Source of the DNA: Litoribacter populi | Lineage (GTDB): Bacteria > Bacteroidota > Bacteroidia > Cytophagales > Cyclobacteriaceae | Reading direction: 5' to 3' | Assembly (NCBI RefSeq): GCF_007483685.1 | Contig: NZ_VMKN01000001.1 | Coordinates: 310,001 to 374,000 of the forward strand | DNA: 64,000 nucleotides | Shown: piece after piece, positions 43,946 through 55,900 of the stretch | Position numbering within the stretch: position 1 is the stretch's first letter | Layout: the number at the start of each line of letters is the position of its first letter | Notes under the pieces: generated by a model | What the model was told of the DNA's origin: nothing | The model's input: only the letters and a program-made list of their open reading frames with translations | Database searches by the model: none | Translations under genes and position numbers: made by a program

Positions 43946-46900
43946 ATGAATTTCTGTATGGAGAACTTTTACAGTAGTATTTTTTACAAGTTTTTAGTTG
44001 CCACTCTGCTTTTAGTGGGATCGGGGACAATGGTGTACAGCCATTTCAGCTCAACTTCATTTGATGATATTCCTTTGCAGGTGGACCACATGTCATTTAC
44101 ACAGTGTGCGAGAACTGCTGAACTCCGGGTGAGGGGCGGACTGCCGCCTTATCAGTATGTTTGGCAGAAAGATGGTGTGGAAGTGCAAGTTGACATCATT
44201 GCGGATGGTTCCATGTCCATTTTATCCATGGCCCAATCCGGGACCTACACAGTAACGGTATTTGACAATAGCAGCCCTATCCAGCAGCTGACACAGACCT
44301 TTAATTTCGTCGATAGCCGAAATTTCCAATACGATTTGGATTTTGAAAAGGACCACTACTGTGAGGGGCAGTCTTATGGCAAAATTGTGGGAAATATTGT
44401 CGGGGGTGCCGCCCCCTTTGCCTTTAATCTTTATGGGGAGCATTCCTCCAGCCCAGTATTTTCAGAAAGCGGAGTGGGCAGGGATGTTAACCTTAATGAA
44501 ATTCCTTCCGGTGCCTACACTCTGGAAATCATCGACAATTCAGGATGTAGGGAGATTTTGGAGGTGGTTTTTGAGGAGATAGAAACATTCGAGCTGGCTT
44601 TGGATAACATACATCCAGAGGATTGTGATGCTAATGGAGCGTTCAGCTACTTTGTCGAAAATGGAGGGGACAATATTCAATACAGACTTTTTAGGATTAC
44701 GAGTAGAATAGATGGAGCAGATCATCCAGCTTCTTCTTGGGTGAATGTAGAAGGGAACCATGTGCAGGTCGGCAGTTTGGTGTCTGGGCTTTACGAGCTC
44801 CATGTGATTGATGAATACCGAAGAGAAGACTGCCCAGAGAAGATAAGTATTGAAATTCCTGACTGGAGAAGGATAGAAGTTGGAGTGCGAACGAGTCCAG
44901 TAACATGTTTTGGTGGAAATGATGGGAATATTATTTTAGATTTTCACAGGATAAATAGACACATGGATGGCCAACTTGGCCCTCCTCAAAATCTTCGAAT
45001 ATACCGGACACCTCCAGGTGGAACAGAAATACATGATCCAAATCGTTCTCTTGGATTGGGTAACAATCCTTACTGGGAATATGAAAATATGCCATCTGGA
45101 ATACATAAGTTCAGAATTGTGCAGGGAGGAAATCAGGTTACAGATTGCTGGCTTCATTTCGAAGTAGAAGTAATGGCCCCTGAGGCACCTATTTCAGTTG
45201 GGGAAATTTCAAGTACCCCAGTGTCATGTTTTGATGGTACTGATGGTACGGCTACGGTAATTGCTGAAGGCGGCTGGGGAGGCTTTACCTACAAGTGGAA
45301 CGATCCTGCCCAACAGGAAACTCCAACGGCAAAAAATCTTCGTGCTGGAACTTACGAAGTAACGGTGAGAGACAAAGAAGGTTGTGAAGAGGTGTTTTCT
45401 GTGGAAGTGGTTGGCCCTCCGGGTCTGATACAGGCGACTTTTAATACGGACCCAGCTACATGCGTCGGTACTGCTGACGGAAATGCGACTGTAACCGCTT
45501 CAGGGGGGTGGGGCGGTCCCTATACTTATTTGTGGAGTAATGGTCAGGAAGGTCAGACCGCTACAAACCTCCCCCCTGGGGAGAATTTTGTTTTAATCAC
45601 TGATGATAAAGGTTGTACTCAGGAGTTCCCCTTCAATGTTCCGATTGCTGAAGTTCCAGGTGTGGAAGTTAATCCCATCGCCCCCATCTGTTATGCGCAG
45701 GACAATGGAGAAATCCATGTTAGAATTGATAATGATGAGCACAATTATCTGACGACTGTTAACGGCGAAACCAAGGCGGGTAATAATATCGCCTTCAATA
45801 ATCTGTCCCCTGGTACGTATGAAGTAATAATCAGTTATGGGAATGGTTGTGAGATTATCGAATGGGCCACAGTTCCTGATATCTTGGAGCTTCGAATAGA
45901 TAACAGTGAGCTTAGAAGGGAACATGTGCTTTGTTATGGAGAAGAGACGGGTTCCATCACGGGGGTTAGAGCTGTGGGAGGAAACGGTGGTTATCAATAC
46001 GAGTGGAGAAAAAATATAGGAGGCAACTTCGTCAAAATTGAGGGTGAGGAGCAACCGGATATTTTTGGTATCGGTGCAGGATCTTATAGACTTTATGTAA
46101 CTGATGCTAAAGGCTGTTCCCTTTATGAAGTTTATACCATCAATCAACCAGGCGAATTCAAGTTGGTGGATAAGACATTTACCGATGCAAGCTGTTTTGG
46201 GTCCAGAGACGGAAGTGCGGCTATCGTGATTTCTGGGGGGGTAGCCCCTTATACCTATAGCTTCAATGGCGGTACTGAAGTGACCACCCCCAATGTTTTG
46301 CTTTCCATTCCCAATCTTCCGGCAGGGGAGGGAAACGTGATCCAGATCCGTGATGCCAACAATTGCCAGTTGACACCCATCATTTTCGAAATCGAGCAAC
46401 CTGATGAAATCATCATCGAAAAGCTGGAACTTCAGCCTGAAAGCTGTTTCAACGGCCGGGATGGTTTTATCCATTTGGACATAAGCGGAGGCTCAGGTGA
46501 TCTCGATATCCGCTGGACAAGAAGGGGGAGCAATAGCACCATCGGGACCGAACAGGAAATCGACGGTCTGGGCCCCGGTGAGTATGTGGTAAGGGTGAGG
46601 GACCTGAATAACCCTAATTGCGAGGTTACAAGGGAATATACCATAGAGGGAACCCCGGAGCTTTTAGCTGTGCCTACTATTGAACATATTTTATGCTTTG
46701 GTGAGCAGGATGGAGCCATTAACCTGGATATCTCCGGGGGTACCTTGACGCCCGGTGAGGACTATTTTATCACATGGGAGGGGCCAGACGGCTTTAGCAG
46801 TGTGGAGCCTAATATTTCCGGGCTAAAGCCGGGAACTTACTCGGTAACCATCCTTGATTCCAAGTCTTGCCAATTCTCCATGAGCAACCTGGTGGTGAGA

Positions 46901-49900
46901 GAACCGGCCGGCCCAGTAGAAATCAACCTGATCAATGCCGTAAATCCAAGTTGCCACAACGGCACTAATGGTCGAATAGAGGTAAACCTAAACGGCGGTA
47001 CAGGGGTAAAAACAATTTCTTGGTATAAATTCAACGGCAGCACATATGAGCAAGTACCGGGGACGACCTCAACGCTAGCCGGATTAGCGCCTGGAAAATA
47101 TATGGCGGAAGTAGTTGATCAGAATGGCTGTGTAGACGATTTGGAAATCGAATTGATCAACCCTGATCCTTTGACCATCACAGTGGTGGAGGAAACCAAC
47201 CCGACCTGTTTTGGGGTAAATGATGGAAGCATCAAAATTGATGTGCAGGGGGGAAGCGGCGGCCCTTACAATTACTCCTGGAGCCATGGTTCCAGCCGTC
47301 AGGATCCTGTAAACCTTGGCGGTGGTACCTATACCGTCACGGTAAGGGATGGGTATGGTTGTGAAGTCACTTCAGAGGAGATCACCTTGGTGGAACCAGC
47401 TCAGCTGGGCATCACGGTGGCTGCAATCCTGGATCCGCAATGTTTCGGCTCACCCTCCCATATTGAAGTCAACCTACTTGGAGGTATCGAAGGGCAGAGA
47501 AATACCAAATGGACTAACTTAACCACCGAAGCAGTGGTAGCTGAAGGTGAGGGGATCAATAAAATTGAAAACCTTACCCCCGGATTTTATGAACTGAGAT
47601 ATTCAAACAACGGCTTCTGCGAATTGGTAAGAATCTTCCAGGTTAGAGGACCATCGGAGGCACTGGAATTGGTGATCGATATGGAGGCCAATTCCTGCGG
47701 GCCGGAAAGCATTGCGCTTTTTGCAAAAGGAGGTATACCAACATATAGGTTTGAATATTTCAACGGAACAGATTGGGTAAGAGCCACTAATGCCGTGATT
47801 TCATCCTTGAACGCTGGGGATCATGAATTCCGTGTAGTGGACTCCAAAGGCTGTAAAGACGAGAAAACTATCACCTTGACTGACAATGCCCCCGCATTTG
47901 TCCATGCCGAAAAGGTTCAGGACATCAGCTGCTGGGGAAGAAATGACGGGGAAATCCTGTATGAAATCCGTGGCGCTACTCAATACAGCTGGCTGAAATC
48001 TGCCGGAGGATCCAATTGGGAAGTTGTGCCGGGGTATGATTTCATTGACACTAATGAAGGTGAGCAGAGATTGCCCAACCTCACAGAGGGTTTCTATAAA
48101 TTAAGAGTTTTTTATAATGAGGATGATGATTGCTTTGAGGATAGTGAGGATATTGTCATTATAGAGCCTATAGATTTTGAGTTAGTCAAAGCCGAGGAAA
48201 CTCAGCCGGTTTGTTGGGATGAAAATGGGACTTTCGTCATCTCCGTAGATGGAGGCAATGAGGATAAAAGAATCATCCTGACCTATCCGGATAATACTTT
48301 CCAGACTATTGAAGATGTCAATAACAGGACGGATTATATTTTCACCGATTTGCCAAGCGGGGATTATTCCTTTGTAGTGGAGGACGTAAATTGTGATCCT
48401 CTCACCGGTTCTTTCCACATTGAAAGTATACAGCGTCCGACAGTGGATGAAGTTTTGGTAGATGATGTCACTTGTCTCGGCGCAGCGGATGGAAGGTTTA
48501 TCTTTGTGAATCTACTTGTTGAACATGGAAGAAGTTATCAGGTTTTCGTGAATGGTTCTTCCGAAACTCCTATGGTAGAAGGAAACAAGCTGATCTTCGG
48601 CCCTAAAACACCCGGACGCTATATTGTCAACATTGTGGATGCCTTGGGCTGTTCCTCTGAAGATTTTGTCATCGACATTGAAGAGCCAGAAAGGGAGCTT
48701 GAGATCACCTCGTTTGTCAAAACCGACATCACCTGTTATGAGGCTGGTGACGGTAAGGCAACTTTTGAAATCTTTGGGGGCAGGGAAACTTACCATGCTG
48801 TCTTGACCAAAGTCGGTGACAATACTTTCAGCGAGGAAATTGAAGGCATCAACGAAGGAAACCCTGTTGTTTTTGATGGGCTTGAGGTTGGGGATTACCA
48901 TATTGAGGTGACTGACCAGCAGGAAAACTGCCTTGACACCCAGACTTTCACCATCAACACGCCTGATCCATTTATCGCTCAGGAGAATTTTGGTTTAATC
49001 CTATGTTTGGGCGGCACCACCTTCATCGAGGTCAATCTAAGTGGGGGTATTGCGCCATTTGATGTGAAATATTTCTCCCTCAATGAAAATGGGGATAAGT
49101 TTGGGGAATTCTCCCACCTGATCAATGGCAACCGAAGCGTATATAATAATGTAGGTGCTGGCACGTATGTCTATGAAATCACGGACAGAAACGGTTGTCT
49201 GGTAGCATCAGAATCCCCAATTGTTATTGCTGAGGGCCAGGAGCTTGAATTCACATTTACCGCTGAGGAAGAAACCTGCTACAACGGCTTCAACGGGCAA
49301 ATTGAAATCAATGCTGAAGGCAGTAATGACGGAGAATACATTTATTATGTAAATAACCGAGCCTACACCAATTCGGTCATCAACGGGCTGGGCAAAGGTG
49401 AGTACCAAGTGTATGTCATGAATGCAGACGGTTGTATCAGCCCGGTGCAAACGGTGGTAATTGATGGACCGGAGCAGGCCTTTTCTTATAGCCATTATAG
49501 TCAGACAAATTTAAGCTGCTTTGAATCTGGAAATGGAACCATTAGCCTGCAGCTAACTGGTGGGACAGCACCTTACACAGTTTCTTTGGAAGGACAGGAT
49601 TATACCCTGACCGAAAACGAGATGAAGGTTTTTGAAGGCTTGGAGGCTGAAAAACAATATAACTTTGACGTTGTGGATGCTAACGGGTGTGCATTGGTAC
49701 TTTTCCCACGCACGCTTACCCAGCCTGACGAGCTTAAGGTCACGCACAGATTTCAGGACATCCTTTGCTATGGAGGGACTACTGAAATCCAGCTTTCTGT
49801 GCAGGGCGGTACACTTCCTTTTTCAGTTGCTTGGGAATATTCCCAGGACAATGTCACATTCACCCAACTTTCAGAAACTGGGCGTACCCTTTCCAACGCC

Positions 49901-52900
49901 TATGCGGGATATTATAAATATGTACTTACAGACGATAAAGGCTGTGAGTTTGAAGATGAAATCCATGTTCCGCAACCGGATTTACTTGATTTTGACTTTG
50001 ATGTCACCGATGTAACCTGTTTCCGTGGGGAAGATGGTAGCATCCGCTTTACACCGGAGGGTGGACTTGCAGGGGATTACCGTCTGTTTGTCAACAATAG
50101 AGAAGTTGCAGCCGTGGGTGGAGTTTTTGAAATCAGGGATCTTAAATTCGGTGACTACACGTCCTATTTTACCAGAGGTAACTGTATCAGTGAAACAAAA
50201 ACTATCAGGGTAAACCAGCCCTTGGCGGGAATTTCTGTCAACCTGCAATATCAGGAAGATGTAAGATGCTTTGAGGGAACCACCAATGTGGTGTTTAACA
50301 TCCAAGGTGGAAACGGCATCTACACGGCATATTTAAATGATAGAGAAATTACCCTAGAGGGTAATCAAATCATATTTGATGAGGTGCCTGCCGGAAATTA
50401 CCAACTTCGGGTGGTGGATCAAAAGGGTTGTGATTGGAATGATGAGATCACCATCACCCAGCCTGAGCCTATACAGATTTCCCAAGCAAATGTCACCCAA
50501 ACGACCTGCTTTGAAGGAGGAGACGGACAAATTGATATAACTGTTACCGGTGGGACAGGTGTGATCCGATACCAATGGACTAACCTGGAGTCTGGCGACA
50601 TGATCGGCAATACCAATAGGGTAGGCAATCTTGCCGAAGGCGAGTATGAAGTAAGAATCTATGATGATAGAGGCTGTGAGATTTTTGAAAAATATGAAAT
50701 CACGGCACCTGAGGAAATCACTTTTGAGGTAGATGTGGAGGATGTACTTTGCTTCGGAGGAAATACTGGAAGCATCACCATCAAAAATCCTCAAGGAGGA
50801 AGGGGAAATTACCGACTGGTTATTGACGGAATTTCCAGAACAGGCCTTTCTACCAATAACTTAAGGGCAAAGCAGACTTATCAAGTTTGGCTAATGGACG
50901 GTACCGGAGTGTGTAGTTCTGATATTATCGAAGTTGAGATTAAGGAGCCGCCTTTGCTGACTGTAAGCGCTACAGGAACTCCTGAAACCTGTTACAATGC
51001 CAATGACGGAACGGCCGCTTTGACCATTGCTGGTGGTGCAGGCGGAGCTGTGGCAAGATGGTCTGATGGAGGGGTGGGTCCTCTAAGGACTAACCTATAC
51101 CCTGGTATGTATCAGTATGAAGTCACGGATATCAATGGATGTAGAGTAGTAGGTTCAGTAAGAATTGAAAGGGCTGAACCGATCCAGGTGGATTCCCAGA
51201 TTTCAAACATCTTGTGTTTTGGAGAAAGTACCGGAAAAATCGAATTGGACATCACCGGCGGGACGGGGACGTATTCTTATGAATGGAAAAATTTAGCTAC
51301 AGGCCAAGCGATTTCTTCGGAAAAGAGTTTGACCAATGTGTCTGCTGGGGATTATAGGGTTACGATCACGGATGAAAATGAATGTACAATTGGCAGGACT
51401 TTTACCCTCACCCAACCTTCCCAAGCCTTATCAGTGGATGCCCTTGTGTCTGATGTCCAGTGCCATGGGGATACAAATGGCGAAATCAGATTGCTCTTGG
51501 AAGGTGGTACGGGATTCCGTCACGTAAGATGGCATGATCTACCCACCACGGATGAGTCTCATGTTAGAAACAGGGAGGAACTGCCAGCTGGAGATTATAC
51601 AGTTACTGTGACGGACGCGAATAATTGCCAGGTGACCGAAACCTTTACAGTAGAGGAACCCGCCAAACTTATCGTCACAACTGTGGCGCAAGAGGATGTT
51701 TCCTGTAAAGGTGGGGAAGATGGCTCTGTGAAAATCTCCGTTGAGGGAGGTGCAGGGGCGCCGATCATCACTTGGCTTCATAACGGGAGCAGAAGTTTAG
51801 AACAAACGGGACTAAAAGCTGGGACCTATATCGTCAATGTGACCGACAGCAGAAATTATTGCTTGGTGCAGCATGCGGTAGAAATTAAGGAACCTGCAGC
51901 GCATTTGGCTGCTGAAGTAAACTTGGAGCTTGAAACCTGTGGTGACCAAAATACCATGATTGCAGAGGTTATTCCTTCCGGCGGCAATGGTGACTATAGA
52001 TATGAGTGGAGATTTGCCGGTACCGAAACGGTGATTGACAGAAACCAAAGAGCCCTTGGATTGGCTCCTGGAGATTATGAGGTTACCGTAATCGATGCCA
52101 AAGATTGTGATATTGTCAAAACCGTTACCGTATTTGATGCCAATCTGGAATTTACGGCTACTCCTGCTCCAGCACTCTGCTTTGGAGATGCCACAGGCGC
52201 CATCACCATTTCCGACATCAGAGGCGGCACAGGTGATTATACCTGGGAAGTCAATGGGGTAGAAGTGACTACCGGCTTCACCCGATCAGGATTGTCTGCC
52301 GGCGTTTATACCGTTACGGTGAGAGACTCTATGAATTGTTTTGTGGTGGAAAATGAAGTGGAAGTGGGACAGCCTGATCAGCTTGGTTTTGCTTTTGAAA
52401 ACCTCCAGCACGAAACCTGTTATCTGGCCAAGAATGGTTCGGTAACAATTGTTCCGCAAGGTGGCACCGGAGATCTTAATATCCGTTGGGATAATAATTC
52501 CACCTCTTTCACAAGAAATAACCTGGCTCCGGGTAGGCACACATTTGTTATTACTGACCAAAATTGCCGATTGGACGGTGAAGTGTTTATTGAGGAGGCT
52601 ACCCAAATTTCTCTCACGCAGGAAATCGTATCGCCTGTTTTGTGCTTTGGCGACCCTACCGGAGAAGTGGAAATTTCCGTTGAGGGCGGAGCAGGTGGTT
52701 ATACTTTTAAGTGGTATAGAACCTCCGACATGGAGACCGTCATCAGCGAGGAGCAAAACCTCACCGGCGTAGTGGCCGGCAATTACAGGTTGCATGTTTC
52801 TGATGCAAACGGCTGTACCATAATCTCCAGGGTGTATCAAATCACCCAGCCTACTATAGCACTTTCTGCGCGAGCAGATGTTACACACATCAGCTGTTTC

Positions 52901-55900
52901 AGAGCAGATGATGGACAAATCAGGGTTATTGCCAACGGCGGTACGGGTGACAAAACCGTCACTTGGGAGGATACCGATTTCGAAGGGGAAACCAGAAGTG
53001 GCCTTTCTCCCGGTACTTATAAGTATACCGTCAGAGACAAAAACAACTGTGAAATCCACGGCGAAGAAACCATACTTGAGCCTGAATTGCTCGTGGTTGA
53101 TCCTGAAATTACAGCTGTATCCTGTAAAGGTGGCAGCAACGGAGAAATTGAACTCATCGTCACAGGCGGCAGCGGCAGCTACTCGGTAATCTGGGAAAAC
53201 AGCGGCAACAGCTCATTAAATAGAGCTGGCCTCAGAGCAGGTAGCTATACCTATACCGTTTCTGATGGCAAATGTGAAGTTTCTAACACGGTAGAAATTG
53301 CGGAACCCGAGTTTGAGCTTTCTGCGGAAGTTGTGGTGAGGCTGGAAACATGCGGAGAGCAATCATCCATGGTGGTGGAAGTCACTGCCCAAGGTGGAAA
53401 CGGCAATTATACCTACACTTGGTCTGAGCCATCCTGGACGGGTAGCCGACAGGAAGGCGTACAGCCGGGCAGTTATTCTGTTACTGTTGAAGATGTAAAA
53501 GGCTGCGAAATCACCAAGACTTTTGATGTTTATGATGCCAACATCACCTTTACCGCCACCCCAACAGTTGTTCTTTGCCACGGAGGCAACACCGGATCCA
53601 TTACTTTAAGTGACATCAAGGGTGGAGTGTCGCCTTACAAGTTTTTTGTAGCAGGAGTACAATTGGATGAAGGTTCATTTAGAAGATCAGGCCTGGTAGC
53701 CGGTACCTACAAAGTGGTAGTAGAAGATGCTAATGAATGCAGGGAAGAAATTGAAGTGGTAATTGACCAGCCGGAGCAGATCGGTTTTGAATTCGAAACC
53801 TTGCAGCATGAAACCTGCTTTAGCGCTGGTGATGGTGTGGTGGAGATTAGAGCTTTTGGAGGCGTTGGTGAATTGAGTATTGTCTGGGATAATGGAAATA
53901 GAGATTTCCTCCGGGAAAGCCTGAGCCCAAGAACCCACACTTTCAGAATCACCGATGAAAACCAGTGTTTCTACGACGGAGAGGTGACCATTCAGGCGGC
54001 AACCCAGATGAGGTTTACCCAAGAGGAGCTGGTTCCGGTTTTGTGCCATGGTGATGAAACGGGTGGTGTAAACATCAGCGTATCCGGTGGCAGAGGTGAT
54101 TACAGCTATAACTGGTATTTGGCTTCCGACACCCAAAGAGAAAATGTAATCAGCACGGATAGAAATCTTGCCAATGTAGAGGCAGGCAGCTATCTGGTTG
54201 TGGTTACGGATTTAAGTGGATGTTCTATTGATAGGACTTTCCAGGTCACCCAGCCTGCAGCGAAATTGGCGGCCAGCCATACATTTGAAAATATCTCATG
54301 CTTTATGGCGGGAGATGGATGGATCACGGTGTCTCCATCTGGCGGAACAGGGATCAGAGAAGTTAGCTGGGAAGATACCGATGTGAAAGGGGCCACCCGA
54401 ACCGGCTTAGAGCCGGGTACATATAAGTATACGGTGACGGATGCAAATCTTTGTACCACGATGGGACAGGTGACCATAACTGAACCTACTGAGCTAACAG
54501 TTACCCCCGAAATTAAGGATGTGACCTGTAAAGGAATGACCAATGGGGAAATTGAGCTCAAGGTTGAAGGTGGAAGCGGCGATTACTCAGTGATTTGGGA
54601 AAACAGCGGCAACAAGTCCTTGAGGAGAACTGGCCTAGCCGCCGGAACCTATACCTATACCGTTTCTGACGGCAAATGTGAATTTTCCGAAACGATTACA
54701 ATTGAAGAACCGGAATTGGACCTAACCGCCCAAGTGGTGGCAAACCTTGAGGCTTGCGGTGAGCAATCCAGTATGGTGGCGGAGGTGACTCCTATCGGTG
54801 GCAATGGTGGATACCTATATGAGTGGAGGCTAAAGGGAAGCTTGGAGGTACTATTTACGGATGCCAGAGTTGAAGGGATTCCTGCTGGGGAGTATGAAAT
54901 CAAAATCTTGGATGCCAAAGAATGTTTTATAATTGAGGAACTGACCGTATTTGATGCCAACCTCAGATTTGAAGCATCTGCTACCGATGTCAGCTGTCAT
55001 GATGGGTCAAACGGTACGATCTCCATCAGCAACCGGGCTGGAGGTATAGGGTCTTATAAATGGTTTGTGGTAATTGACAATCAGGAAGTTGAAGTAGGCA
55101 GTGGTTTGACAAGGGGGGGCTTAAAGGCCGGCACCTACAAGGTGATTTTGGAAGATGCCATGTTGTGCCGTGTAGAACAACAAGTGGAAATTAAAGAGCC
55201 TGAGGCCTTGGGCTTCACCTCCTCGGTTCGAGACCAAAGCTGTTTCAATGTTCAGGATGGCAGGATTGAAATCATTCCTAGTGGTGGGGTGGGCAACTAT
55301 TCCATCGTGTGGGATGATCCTGCTGGCAATGACTTTATACGTAAGGGGCTTGTTCCAAACCGCTATACCTTTACGCTCTATGATACAAATAATGAATCTC
55401 AATGTAATATTAAAGGAGAAATTTTTGTCCAAGGAGCCACCCAGATTACCATCGAAAGCGACCAGATACAACATGTGTTATGCCATGGCGATCAAACAGG
55501 TGGTGTCAATTTGGTGGACATCCAAGGGGGTACTGGGGGTTATGACTTTAAGTGGGTAAGGGTAAATCCGGACCTCTCTGAGACGGAGGTGGCTACCTCT
55601 CGTAACCTTGCCGAACAAAAAGCAGGTCGCTACAAAGTGTATGTTAACGATGGGAATGGCTGTACGATCAACAAGACATTTACGATCACCCAGCCCGATA
55701 CCGAGTTAAGTGTTGAACCGATTGTATTTGATGCGAGCTGTTATGGAAAAACTGACGGGTCGATCAGGCTGATTGCTTCCGGCGGTTTTGGTACCAAGAC
55801 TGTCAAGTGGGCCGACCTTTCCGATAATGATGAAGATCAGGGCAAGTTTGAGAGAAAAGAACTTTCCCCTGGCACTTACGAGGCCACGGTGACGGATCAA

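Noticed and set aside
45593-46474. Long open frame on the minus strand inside the first giant gene (also 52286-53059 and similar)
   Set aside because: They lie opposite a clearly coding, repetitive gene, have no family-like text and arise from the codon pattern of the repeats.
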